DNA of 64,000 bases from Fluoribacter gormanii (GTDB lineage Bacteria > Pseudomonadota > Gammaproteobacteria > Legionellales > Legionellaceae). Shown here piece after piece: positions 18,614 to 27,025 of the stretch. Every line of letters starts with the position of its first letter. Positions within the stretch are counted from its first letter, which is position 1. The position numbers and the translations under genes were made by a program. Below the pieces are notes generated by a model that did not search any database, was not told the DNA's origin, and saw nothing but the letters and a program-made list of their open reading frames with translations. The stretch lies in assembly GCF_900156395.1 (NCBI RefSeq), contig NZ_FTNL01000010.1, positions 60,966 to 124,965 of the forward strand, in the 5' to 3' direction.

Positions 18614-19792
18614 ATGTTAAATACAGCATTTTCACCTTGGCCTAGTTACTCTGAAGAAGAAGCAGAGCGAATACATCAAGTGCTTCTATCGAATAAGGTA
18701 AATTATTGGACGGGAAATGAATGCAGGGAATTTGAAAATGAATTTGCCGCCTGGGTAGGTACAAAATATGCCGTAGCATTAGCAAATGGCACTATCGCAC
18801 TTGATGTCGCCTTAAAAGCGATTGGAATAAAAGCAGGGGACGAAGTCATTGTGACCTCACGGACGTTTATCGCTTCTGCCTCATCTATAGTGACTTGCGG
18901 AGGCACTCCCGTATTTGCTGATGTCGATGAAAACAGTCAAAACATTACCGCCGATACCATTCGCGCCGTAGTAACTCCTAAAACTAAAGCAATAATTTGC
19001 GTGCATCTTGCTGGTTGGCCTTGTGATATGGATCCAATTCTAGCATTGGCAAAAGAATTAAATTTATACGTCATTGAGGATTGTGCGCAAGCCCATGGCG
19101 CTCAATACAAAGGTCGCTCCGTTGGCTCAATAGGTCATATAGGAGCTTGGTCATTCTGCCAGGATAAAATTATGACCACCGGAGGCGAAGGGGGCATGGT
19201 CACTACCAATGATGAACAACTCTGGTCGTCCATGTGGTCTTATAAGGACCATGGAAAATCATGGGATGCCATATATAATGAGCCTATTGAGCCCGGTTTT
19301 CGTTGGCTACATCGAAGCTTTGGTATGAATGGAAGAATGATTGAAATTCAAGCAGTTATTGGGCGCTTACAACTTACAAAAATGCCCACCTGGCATCAAC
19401 AACGACTAGGCAATCTAAAACAAATCTATGAAGTCGCCTCAACTTTGAAAGGCTTAAGAGTTCCGCAAATTCCAGATGAAATTGTTCATGCTGCTTACAA
19501 ATGCTATGTATTTGTAGAAGAAAGCCAACTGGCTGCAGGATGGGATCGTAATCGTATTTTAAAAGAAATTAATGAGCGCGGTGTTCCATGTTATCAAGGT
19601 TCCTGTTCTGAAGTATATTTAGAAAAAGCATTTGATAATACAGGCTGGCGTCCGCATAATAGACTCCCTGTTGCATCCAAACTAGGGGAAACCAGCTTGA
19701 TGTTTTTAGTTCATCCAAGCTTGTTAAAATCAGAAATTGATAAAACCTGCCAAGTTCTTACAGAAGTAATGCTCCAAGCAACCCAGGTGTAA
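18614..19792 (+). CDS. PLP-dependent sugar aminotransferase (DegT/DnrJ/EryC1/StrS family)
   Basis: Aminates a keto-sugar nucleotide using glutamate. At 392 residues it has the family layout: NGTIAL phosphate cup, EDCAQAHGAQ (Asp to the pyridine N), and FCQDKIMTTGGEGG, where the Lys forms the Schiff base. It sits two bases after the PglD-like gene. The pair suggests synthesis of a 4-acetamido-4,6-dideoxy sugar, but the matching 4,6-dehydratase (PglF type) is not in the window. Perosamine- or bacillosamine-type products are both possible. Confidence 0.88.
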   Translation: MLNTAFSPWPSYSEEEAERIHQVLLSNKVNYWTGNECREFENEFAAWVGTKYAVALANGTIALDVALKAIGIKAGDEVIVTSRTFIASASSIVTCGGTPVFADVDENSQNITADTIRAVVTPKTKAIICVHLAGWPCDMDPILALAKELNLYVIEDCAQAHGAQYKGRSVGSIGHIGAWSFCQDKIMTTGGEGGMVTTNDEQLWSSMWSYKDHGKSWDAIYNEPIEPGFRWLHRSFGMNGRMIEIQAVIGRLQLTKMPTWHQQRLGNLKQIYEVASTLKGLRVPQIPDEIVHAAYKCYVFVEESQLAAGWDRNRILKEINERGVPCYQGSCSEVYLEKAFDNTGWRPHNRLPVASKLGETSLMFLVHPSLLKSEIDKTCQVLTEVMLQATQV

Positions 19793-19797
19793 ACTAC

Positions 19798-20637
19798 ATG
19801 AGCGAATTAACTGAGACCATTGATATTAATATACCCACTCAAGAAATAAGTAACAGCCAAGCTAAGCTTGCAGTTGTTGACTTATTTGATTCAATCAAAA
19901 AGTGGAAGCTGTGGACCTATTTAGGCTGGAATGACATAAAAATCCGTTATCGCGGTTCAGTATTAGGTCCATTTTGGATCACGGCAAGTATGCTCGTTAT
20001 TATTGTCGCCTTCTCAGTTGTATACAGTCGATTGTTTCATCAATCAATAGCAGAATATGTCCCTTTTTTTACAACCGGGTATTTAGTATGGGTCTTGATT
20101 TCTGTGGCACTGGCAGAGAGTTGTAACACATTTGTTGAAGCATCTCTGCTTATTAATGAAATCAAGTTGCCCTACATTTTATATGTATTTAGGTTGACTT
20201 GGCGTCATGTCATCATATTCTTTCATAATGCCTTAGTCTATTGTGCCGTTGCACTTTATTTTCAAGTACCACTCAATTGGGCAATCGTTTATGTAATTCC
20301 TGGTTTATTATTAATTATTTTAAATTTAATGTCAGCTGGCTTAATCTTGTCGATATTAGGCACAAAATATCGTGACATTCCTCCCATCATTAATAGCTTA
20401 ATTCAAGTGATGTTTTTTATTACTCCGATTTCTTGGAATGCAAATTTGCTTCCAAACTCAGCCATTATCGTATTCAATCCATTAAATTACTTCATTGACC
20501 TAATTAGAATGCCTTTGCTAGGGCAAGTTCCCGGTCTGGTGACATGGAATACCTGCATTTCAATAACGATAATTTTATCTTGCATTTCATTCACCCTGTT
20601 TGCACGATTTAGAAGAAATATTCCTTTTTGGATTTAA
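19798..20637 (+). CDS. wzm: O-antigen ABC exporter, permease subunit (Wzm-like)
   Basis: An ABC-2 type permease of 279 residues with about six hydrophobic spans. The conserved early segment LGWNDIKIRYRGSVLGPFW is characteristic of polysaccharide exporters (TagG/KpsM/Wzm). It is followed 15 bases later by its ATPase partner, and together they would flip a finished undecaprenyl-linked glycan to the periplasm. Confidence 0.92.
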   Translation: MSELTETIDINIPTQEISNSQAKLAVVDLFDSIKKWKLWTYLGWNDIKIRYRGSVLGPFWITASMLVIIVAFSVVYSRLFHQSIAEYVPFFTTGYLVWVLISVALAESCNTFVEASLLINEIKLPYILYVFRLTWRHVIIFFHNALVYCAVALYFQVPLNWAIVYVIPGLLLIILNLMSAGLILSILGTKYRDIPPIINSLIQVMFFITPISWNANLLPNSAIIVFNPLNYFIDLIRMPLLGQVPGLVTWNTCISITIILSCISFTLFARFRRNIPFWI

Positions 20638-20652
20638 TTTACGGAGTACGTT

Positions 20653-21408
20653 GTGTCTTATATTGTTTGTAAAAATCTTTCACTTACATATCCCGTTTAT
20701 GATATTGATGCTCGTTCTTTAAAAAGAGGAATCGCCAACATTGCAACCGGTGGTCTTTTAAGTAATGGGAAAAGTGGCAAAGTACAAGTACAGGCTTTAA
20801 ATAATATTTCTCTGCACTTAAAAAATGGCGATCGCTTAGGATTAATAGGCCATAATGGAGCCGGAAAATCCACGTTACTTCGTGTTCTCTCTGGAGTTTA
20901 TGAACCACTGGAAGGAAATATATATATTAAAGGAAATATCGTCTCATTAATTAATATCAGTGTAGGCATGCAGCCCACACTTACGGGTTATGAAAACATC
21001 CGCATGCGAGGCCTAATTCTTGGCTTATCAAACGGTCAAATAAAAAGCATTATCAAAAATGTTGAAGAATTCACAGAACTTGGTGATTTTCTTTCAATGC
21101 CAGTTAAAACCTACTCCAGTGGGATGATGATTCGCTTAGCCTTTGGTTTATCTACCGCATTAGTTCCCGATATTCTTCTTGTAGATGAAGTAATTGGGGT
21201 GGGCGATGCAAGTTTTATTGAAAAAGCAAAGAATCGCATGAATGAATACGTCAATCAATCGAATATTATGGTGCTTGCATCTCATTCAAATGAAATCATC
21301 AAACAATTTTGCAATTGCGTCCTTTGGCTAGAACATGGGAGCGTAAAAATGTTCGGCGACGTTAATTCGGTGATGGATGTTTACGAAGGAAAAGTACAAC
21401 CTGCCTAA
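20653..21408 (+). CDS. wzt: O-antigen ABC exporter, ATPase subunit (Wzt-like)
   Basis: Energises the permease encoded just upstream. Walker A GHNGAGKST, signature YSSGMMIRLAFG, Walker B DILLVDEVIGVGD and the H-loop (ASHSNE) are intact. At 251 residues it is only the nucleotide-binding domain and lacks the C-terminal carbohydrate-binding domain of E. coli O9a-type Wzt. It therefore belongs to the class that exports without recognising a capped end. The GTG start has GGAG 6 bases upstream. Confidence 0.92.
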   Translation: MSYIVCKNLSLTYPVYDIDARSLKRGIANIATGGLLSNGKSGKVQVQALNNISLHLKNGDRLGLIGHNGAGKSTLLRVLSGVYEPLEGNIYIKGNIVSLINISVGMQPTLTGYENIRMRGLILGLSNGQIKSIIKNVEEFTELGDFLSMPVKTYSSGMMIRLAFGLSTALVPDILLVDEVIGVGDASFIEKAKNRMNEYVNQSNIMVLASHSNEIIKQFCNCVLWLEHGSVKMFGDVNSVMDVYEGKVQPA

Positions 21409-21778
21409 TTAAGTATCATTGCATTTGGTGCCAGAGGAAAAGTAACCTACTGATGTTCACTTACCTCATTTGGAAATTACAATCTAAAAGTGCTCTTGAG
21501 GCTTTTCTTAGATTTTAACTTCCTATTTTTCTAGCAAAAAAATCTTTCACTTTTTACACTCGCGAAAATTAGAAAAATCAATTATCCATGATAAACATCA
21601 ATTATGTTCTACTGTTTAGAGAATGATAAAAAATTGCTATTCAAATTCAATAGAGTATGGTATTTATTATGCTCTTAACAGAAAGTAGTAAAATTGAAAC
21701 TACTAAGTAAGCGATGAAACATTCGTAGATTCTAAGTTGTTTGTGATATAGATTTTGACAAAATTTAAATGGATTTTC
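21409..21778. other. AT-rich gap between wzt and the wecB remnant
   Basis: About 370 bases without a credible gene. I see only AT-rich DNA and no strong hairpin. It probably includes debris from the rearrangement that left the wecB fragment downstream. Confidence 0.5.
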
Positions 21779-22162
21779 ATGACTGTTAATACTTTTTGCA
21801 TTTTTAGAGCCCATCCTGAAGCCATCAAAATGCTCCCTTTGGTTCAAACATTGGAAACATCAAGAGTTATTCAAAATAAAATATGCATCACAGGTCAATA
21901 TCGACAATTTCTCGAGCTACTGTTGGCATTGTTTCGCATGAAATCAGATCTTGATTTCTTTGGATATTGGGTTGTGGAATGTCTACTTAATACCTACAGA
22001 CGCGGACTAACTCAAGAAGAAGCATCCACTGCTTTGGATAAAGCGGTACTAATTATGAGAAAAAACATCAAAACACAATGCAGCGGCATTAGAGAGCAAC
22101 TCGCACAGAATGGTTCTGCGCGAATTGTTTATATGCCATCAAGATTCACGTTAATTGTATAA
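21779..22162 (+). pseudogene. Decayed N-terminal fragment of a UDP-GlcNAc 2-epimerase, fused to unrelated sequence
   Basis: The first 60 codons from the ATG at 21779 align without gaps to the N-terminus of the intact wecB at 25836. I count 25 identical residues of 60, including PEAIKM, the TGQ motif and LF. The nucleotide-sugar motif GTRPEAIKM has become RAHPEAIKM, so the conserved Gly-Thr-Arg is lost. After about 21958 the similarity stops, and some 67 codons of unfamiliar sequence (LTQEEASTALDK...) follow. The rest of the epimerase is absent. This is a non-functional relic or a novel short fusion, sitting 30 bases before the wzz-like gene. Confidence 0.75.
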
Positions 22163-22192
22163 ACTCATATCTAAATGGTAAGGAAATAAATT

Positions 22193-23521
22193 ATGTTGGA
22201 TGAAAATTCTAATAAACTGCAGGCAATTAATCCGCAATATTTGCTTGTACATGACCAAACAGATACCACACAATCTATCGATTTTTTTGATTTATTGTCA
22301 GTTCTTTTCAAAAAAAGAGCACTTATAGCCGTTATTACTGGCCTTTGCACTTTATGTGCTATTTTGATTACTTTTTTACTGCCGAAGACTTATGAGGCCA
22401 AATCAAATTTAGTTGAGCCGTACCCAAATCAATTTCAAAAATTAATACTAAATGCAGATTTAAATGCGCAGGGACCTGTTTTATTTAATAAATTTATCAA
22501 GCTTTTATCGAAAAAGAGTAATATTATTTCTTTTTTACGCGAAAATAATTTGGTAATCCCAGAAGACCAAAAAGCCCGGCTGTCTAAAGAGAAGCTCTCT
22601 CACTTATTGAATGTTGCATCAAAACATTTCCAAGTAGTCGTTATTAATCATTTTAAGGGAGATATGAAAGACAGCTTTAATGATAATGGCAAAGAAGCAG
22701 AATTGGTCACTTTTTTCCCTACACTTGATCTACAAGCAACAGCTAATAAAGCCTATCTGGCCTATACAAATCAAAAAGCGTTACAAAAACTTATTTCAGC
22801 GCAACGAGAAATCATTCAAAGTAAAATAACCAAATTAACAGAACAAATTCAGATACGTATCGCCACGGTTACTGCAAATCGAGGCAATGAAATCAAACAA
22901 CTCATTGATAAACAGAACTTATCCATCGCACAATTAAACAACAGCATTGAGGCTCTCACGAAACGAGACGAACGTGATCGACAAATTCGCTTACAGGAAT
23001 TAGAACAAGCGCTACAAATAGCCCAACTATTGGGAATTACATACCCCAACCAAGTCCAGAAACTAAAAAGTCAAAATATAGTGGTGGATGTAAATCAAAA
23101 TCATAATGATCTTTATTTAAAAGGAACCACCTACCTCAAGAAAGAAATCGCTCTTCTAAAAGCAACCCCCCATACTTTAGACTATAATAAAAAGATCTCA
23201 GCACTACAAGAAAAACTCCACCTCGTACAAAATGACAAAAAAATTATCGCGTTACGTGAGCGAAAAGATGATAGACCCTATACAAAAAATATCGAACAGT
23301 TACAGGCAGAACTTAAGCGTCTAAAGACATTGTCCTTCGATGTGAATGGAGTCAATCTGTTTGCAATGGACGGCCAGCCATTGGTTGACTCCAAACCAAT
23401 TAAACCTAAAAAGGGGTTAATTATTGTATTAGGTTTAATTTTAGGGTTTCTATTGTCGTGCATGATTGTACTTTTTCAAGACGCAATGCATAAACGTAAT
23501 AGCATGGTACTACCATCTTAG
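22193..23521 (+). CDS. wzz: Chain-length determinant (Wzz/PCP family) inner-membrane protein
   Basis: A 442-residue polysaccharide co-polymerase. One transmembrane helix follows the cytoplasmic N-terminus (about 43-65), and a second near the C-terminus (about 405-428) is preceded by a proline/lysine-rich boundary (KPIKPKKG). Between them is a large periplasmic domain dominated by long, Gln/Lys/Glu-rich coiled coils (about 190-260 and 330-370). This topology sets O-chain modal length, usually with a Wzy polymerase. The likely Wzy here is at 36436. It has no cytoplasmic tyrosine-kinase domain. Confidence 0.85.
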   Translation: MLDENSNKLQAINPQYLLVHDQTDTTQSIDFFDLLSVLFKKRALIAVITGLCTLCAILITFLLPKTYEAKSNLVEPYPNQFQKLILNADLNAQGPVLFNKFIKLLSKKSNIISFLRENNLVIPEDQKARLSKEKLSHLLNVASKHFQVVVINHFKGDMKDSFNDNGKEAELVTFFPTLDLQATANKAYLAYTNQKALQKLISAQREIIQSKITKLTEQIQIRIATVTANRGNEIKQLIDKQNLSIAQLNNSIEALTKRDERDRQIRLQELEQALQIAQLLGITYPNQVQKLKSQNIVVDVNQNHNDLYLKGTTYLKKEIALLKATPHTLDYNKKISALQEKLHLVQNDKKIIALRERKDDRPYTKNIEQLQAELKRLKTLSFDVNGVNLFAMDGQPLVDSKPIKPKKGLIIVLGLILGFLLSCMIVLFQDAMHKRNSMVLPS

Positions 23522-23549
23522 TTCATCCAAGCTGAATACTAAAAGGTCA

Positions 23550-23584
23550 GCAAGTTAACCACTGCGATGCAGTCGTTAACTTGC
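23550..23584. terminator. Strong hairpin between convergent wzz-like gene and glycosyltransferase
   Basis: A 10-bp perfect outer stem GCAAGTTAAC (23550-23559) with GTTAACTTGC (23575-23584), a single C/C mismatch, then an inner ACTGC/GCAGT stem with a 3-base loop. Read on the minus strand it is followed by a short T-rich stretch, so it could end transcription from either side. Confidence 0.6.
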
Positions 23585-23656
23585 AACAATCTCGCTCTAT
23601 TGAATTATGTACCAGCCTCGCCTCCATCTACTCGACAATAGATCAAATTATCAGGC

Positions 23657-25075
23657 CTAATCCTTAGATTTAAGAGAAATCTTTGCCGCCACTTGCCCAG
23701 CAAGGGAATAAAAACGATAGAGCAACATCTTTGAGCGGATGATTATCTGTTTCCATGGACGCCACCCCATGTCCCATCGAGGAAGAAGCCAAATATCTAA
23801 AATAAAAAAGCGTAAGGAAACAAAAAATCCTAAAACACTGAGTAACAGAAAACGATAAATCGTTTTATAAAATCGATAACCGGTTGGTGTTTTCTTTATG
23901 TAATGTTGATAAAGCTTATCTAAATCGCTGACAGTGGAATTAAGTGTAAATTTCTCAAGCATATAGGCACGCCCTGCTTCTCCAAGTTTCTTGGCTGCTT
24001 TAGGATCTCGCAACAAGCGTAAAACGCCCTCGGCTAAATCGGCAGGGTCAGCAACATTAACTTGCACACCAGTTGCTCCATCAATCACCGTATCGACTAA
24101 GCCACCTACTCGGGTTACAACGGTTGGGCACTCCATTAATAAAGCCTCAATTGTTCCACCGAGATTCTCATTCAGTGAGGCTTGTATCGATACATCCAGA
24201 TCCCGATAAATGCGGGGAATATCCTGGCGATGTCCTGTGAAAATCACACTGTCTTGCAACCCAAGCTCTGCAACCAAAGCCTGCATGGATTGCATTACTT
24301 CCTGCCCTGCTTCTCCCCAACCACTTCCTATTAGAAGCAATTTTGCGTTTGGAAACTCCTTAAGAATGGTTGGAGCTGCTCGAATTACATCTTCATGACC
24401 TTTAATTGCTTTTCCATGCAAAAAAGGTGGAGTCCATCTATTTTTTCCCAATTTTGGATAAAAATAGGCAATCATCCCAATTAAAGGCGTACCTGCGGGC
24501 CATCCAAACTCCTCCCTCAAGCCTGCGGGAAGTGTGTTCTCTGCATCAAAACGTCGTTCATCAGGACTATAATAAATGACGTGAAGTCGGTGTTCTGGAA
24601 CGCCCATTTTTAAATAAAGTTGTTTTGAATAATTACAGGAAGGGATCACAGCCACATCCATCCAGCTGGTTGTTTTATCAATCCATTGTGGTGTATCTGC
24701 TTCAAGATGAAATGGGCCAGCAATCATTGAAAGTCGGATCGGCACATCGGCAATCCAGCTTGCAATCCGACCAATAACCATCGATGGAAATAGATGCGTT
24801 TGTATTACATCAAATCGCTTTTGGCGCAATAAATTAACTAGCCTCAAGATCTTTTGCGGTAAAAGGAACAAATCTGTCGGACGCATAAAATCAAAATCCG
24901 CAGTATAAACAGGAATATTTTCTGCTCTAAAACGATCAACTAAAGTTCCCGAAGTGCCACTTAGAATAACAGAAACGTCATATTGATAAGTATTTCTAAG
25001 CTCCCGTAATTGTTCAAAAGCCCATGTCCCTCCCTCCGTAGTAGAGAGTATGTAGCATATTTTTAGAGAAGACAT
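23657..25075 (-). CDS. Glycosyltransferase, GT4 family, with C-terminal membrane hairpin
   Basis: A 472-residue GT-B enzyme. The N-terminal acceptor domain begins with an EGGTWAFEQL loop. The donor domain carries GSGWGEAG, GHRQDIP and the E-x7-E-like segment SLNENLGGTIEALLMECPTVVTRVGG typical of GT4. Residues about 410-440 are strongly hydrophobic, followed by a basic tail, so the enzyme is probably anchored at the cytoplasmic face of the inner membrane. It is transcribed against its neighbours and has its own promoter region in the 25076-25526 gap. Donor and acceptor are unknown. Confidence 0.9.
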   Translation of the reverse strand: MSSLKICYILSTTEGGTWAFEQLRELRNTYQYDVSVILSGTSGTLVDRFRAENIPVYTADFDFMRPTDLFLLPQKILRLVNLLRQKRFDVIQTHLFPSMVIGRIASWIADVPIRLSMIAGPFHLEADTPQWIDKTTSWMDVAVIPSCNYSKQLYLKMGVPEHRLHVIYYSPDERRFDAENTLPAGLREEFGWPAGTPLIGMIAYFYPKLGKNRWTPPFLHGKAIKGHEDVIRAAPTILKEFPNAKLLLIGSGWGEAGQEVMQSMQALVAELGLQDSVIFTGHRQDIPRIYRDLDVSIQASLNENLGGTIEALLMECPTVVTRVGGLVDTVIDGATGVQVNVADPADLAEGVLRLLRDPKAAKKLGEAGRAYMLEKFTLNSTVSDLDKLYQHYIKKTPTGYRFYKTIYRFLLLSVLGFFVSLRFFILDIWLLPRWDMGWRPWKQIIIRSKMLLYRFYSLAGQVAAKISLKSKD

Positions 25076-25371
25076 TATAAATTTACCTTTTAATTTACAG
25101 CAAATGAACTAATTATTGATTATAATCATCTCTTTTGCAAAAATTTTTAGCATTATCACCCCTCATAATTAGTCTCTAACTCGCTGAACAGAAAGCCGTA
25201 TTAACGGAGCCTATGATAGCCACATGCCAGGGAATTATCATTACATAATAATTGTTTTTTTCAGCATAAGTTTTGCAATGAATTTCTCACAATTTATCCT
25301 CTTGATTTCATAAAAATTATTTAGCCAGAGATACACTAAATTGAATCCTCAATCATTAATAAATTTATTCT
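25076..25371. other. Divergent intergenic region
   Basis: AT-rich spacer between the GT4 gene (minus) and the pse block (plus). It holds no gene I can support and presumably carries the leader and promoter of the minus-strand glycosyltransferase. Confidence 0.5.
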
Positions 25372-25399
25372 TTGAATTTGCATATGGGTATTGTAGAAT
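25372..25399 (+). promoter_or_regulatory. Candidate sigma-70 promoter of the wecB-pse block
   Basis: TTGAAT (25372-25377) and TAGAAT (25394-25399) are separated by 16 bases, the best -35/-10 pair in the gap. It would give a leader of about 120 bases before the TTG at 25527. Confidence 0.4.
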
Positions 25400-25526
25400 C
25401 CGTACATTGGGGCAAAACAAAAATAGAAACATAACTTATAGTTCATATACGTTCTTACATGCAGGAATGGTTTAAAAGAACTATTTACCCTACGAGGACT
25501 ACGGTTGTTAATAAAGGGAGTTAACG

Positions 25527-25739
25527 TTGAAACAACAAATAAATCACGCCTCCTCTTATGAGGAAATAGATTCTCTCGCAGAATCCACAAAATATAATTT
25601 TGCTCATACATTTATACCTTTTCTACAAAGCAAGTATGATTTTTATGAAGAAGACATAGAAAGTCTGGATAGATTTCAGCTGTTTTATCCGGATGGAATG
25701 ATTAAACCATCTGATTTGTCAAAAAAAACATGGTTTTAA
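25527..25739 (+). CDS. Small protein of unknown function at the head of the wecB-pse block, 70 aa
   Basis: The TTG start is preceded by AAAGGGAG (25513-25520) with a 6-base spacer, one of the best ribosome-binding sites in the window. The 70-residue product is soluble and acidic, with aromatic residues in the second half (Phe/Tyr in FIPFLQSKYDFYEED and FQLFYPDG). I recognise no family. It is the first gene after the candidate promoter and overlaps a tiny hydrophobic ORF. It could also be the surviving 5' end of a longer gene. Confidence 0.5.
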   Translation: MKQQINHASSYEEIDSLAESTKYNFAHTFIPFLQSKYDFYEEDIESLDRFQLFYPDGMIKPSDLSKKTWF

Positions 25740-25810
25740 TTACCAGGCTAATTTTGGGGCTCGTGGGAGGCATATTTATTGGGATGCTAAAACGTTGGGC
25801 CAGGGAATAA
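25730..25810 (+). CDS. Possible 26-aa single-span membrane peptide
   Basis: ATG at 25730 overlaps the end of the 70-aa gene by 10 bases in another frame. It encodes one hydrophobic span (ITRLILGLVGGIFIGML) followed by a basic KRWAR end, a positive-inside pattern typical of small membrane proteins. It ends 25 bases before wecB. Translation would depend on coupling, because the upstream A-run is not a classical ribosome-binding site. Length alone cannot exclude chance. Confidence 0.3.
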   Translation: MVLITRLILGLVGGIFIGMLKRWARE

Positions 25811-25835
25811 AATTATAAAACTTAAAGAGCTCTTT

Positions 25836-27014
25836 ATGTCATTTAATACCTTATCTATTTTTGGTACGCGCCCAGAGGCGATAAAAATGGCGCCCTTGAT
25901 TCGCGAACTTCAGTGCATAGAAACAGTTTGTAGCAAAGTTTGTGTTACCGGACAGCATCAACAAATGCTTGACTCCGTACTGGATTTATTTGAAATAACC
26001 CCTGATTTTAACTTGCAGGTTATGGAAGTTAATCAAGACCTTAGCAGTTTAACTGCGAAAATATTGCTTGGGTTGTCTGATATATTTAAAACATATAAAC
26101 CGGATCTTATTCTGGTTCATGGTGATACGACAACAACTTTAGCAGCTTCTTTATCTGCCTATTATCACCGTATCCCTGTAGCTCATGTTGAGGCAGGCCT
26201 TCGATCTGGAAATATGAACTCACCTTGGCCCGAAGAAGCTAATCGCAAATTAGCTGGAGGATTAGCCTCAATGCATTTTGTGCCAACAGAGCTAGCGCGA
26301 TTAAATCTTTTAAATGAAGGGGTTAAGTCAGACAGTATTTATCTCACAGGAAATACTGTTGTTGATGCATTGTATTCCATTCTTGATAAAATTGAAGCAC
26401 AACCTGACGTTGTTAGTAAGCTGCATGAGAAATATTCTTTTTTTGCACCTGAAAAAACAATGATTTTAGTAACCGGGCATAGGCGGGAGAATTTTGGACA
26501 AGGTTTCCAGAATATTTGTTATGCATTAAAAGAAATTGCCCAACTTTTTCCCGATGTTGATATTGTCTATCCTGTTCATCTTAATCCTAATGTACAGCAA
26601 CCGGTCAATGAACTGTTAGGGGCAATTAGTAATATTCATTTGATAGCTCCCATTGATTACTTGCCTTTTGTATATTTTATGAAATCTGCTTACATAATCC
26701 TTACCGACTCAGGAGGAATTCAAGAAGAAGCTCCGTCTTTAGGGAAGCCTGTTCTAGTAATGCGTGAAACCACAGAGCGACCAGAAGCCGTTAATTCTGG
26801 AGTAGTAAAACTTGTTGGCACAGATGCCCAAGAAATTGTTGCGCATGTCAATGAGCTTTTAATAAATAAAGAAGCATATCAACGTATGAGCCAAGTAAAA
26901 AATCCTTATGGCGATGGCTTCGCTGCGGTTCGTATTGGCCAAATTATTTCTCAAATGTCAAATAGAAACTCTCTTGAAAATAAATTGAGCTACAAAGAAA
27001 TATTTATAGATTAG
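25836..27014 (+). CDS. wecB: UDP-N-acetylglucosamine 2-epimerase (non-hydrolysing)
   Basis: Converts UDP-GlcNAc to UDP-ManNAc. At 392 residues it carries GTRPEAIKM, the CVTGQHQQML allosteric-site segment, DTTTTLAAS, HVEAGLRSG, PEEANRK, TGHRREN and DSGGIQEEAPSLG, all standard for the non-hydrolysing type. That separates it from the hydrolysing NeuC used for sialic and legionaminic acid. It sits 11 bases before wecC, so UDP-ManNAcA is the likely product of the pair. Confidence 0.95.
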   Translation: MSFNTLSIFGTRPEAIKMAPLIRELQCIETVCSKVCVTGQHQQMLDSVLDLFEITPDFNLQVMEVNQDLSSLTAKILLGLSDIFKTYKPDLILVHGDTTTTLAASLSAYYHRIPVAHVEAGLRSGNMNSPWPEEANRKLAGGLASMHFVPTELARLNLLNEGVKSDSIYLTGNTVVDALYSILDKIEAQPDVVSKLHEKYSFFAPEKTMILVTGHRRENFGQGFQNICYALKEIAQLFPDVDIVYPVHLNPNVQQPVNELLGAISNIHLIAPIDYLPFVYFMKSAYIILTDSGGIQEEAPSLGKPVLVMRETTERPEAVNSGVVKLVGTDAQEIVAHVNELLINKEAYQRMSQVKNPYGDGFAAVRIGQIISQMSNRNSLENKLSYKEIFID

Positions 27015-27025
27015 GGAAAATTGAA

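Noticed and set aside
25336..25611. 91-codon minus-strand ORF in the divergent gap
   Set aside because: It overlaps the candidate promoter and the well-supported 70-aa gene, and has no ribosome-binding site.
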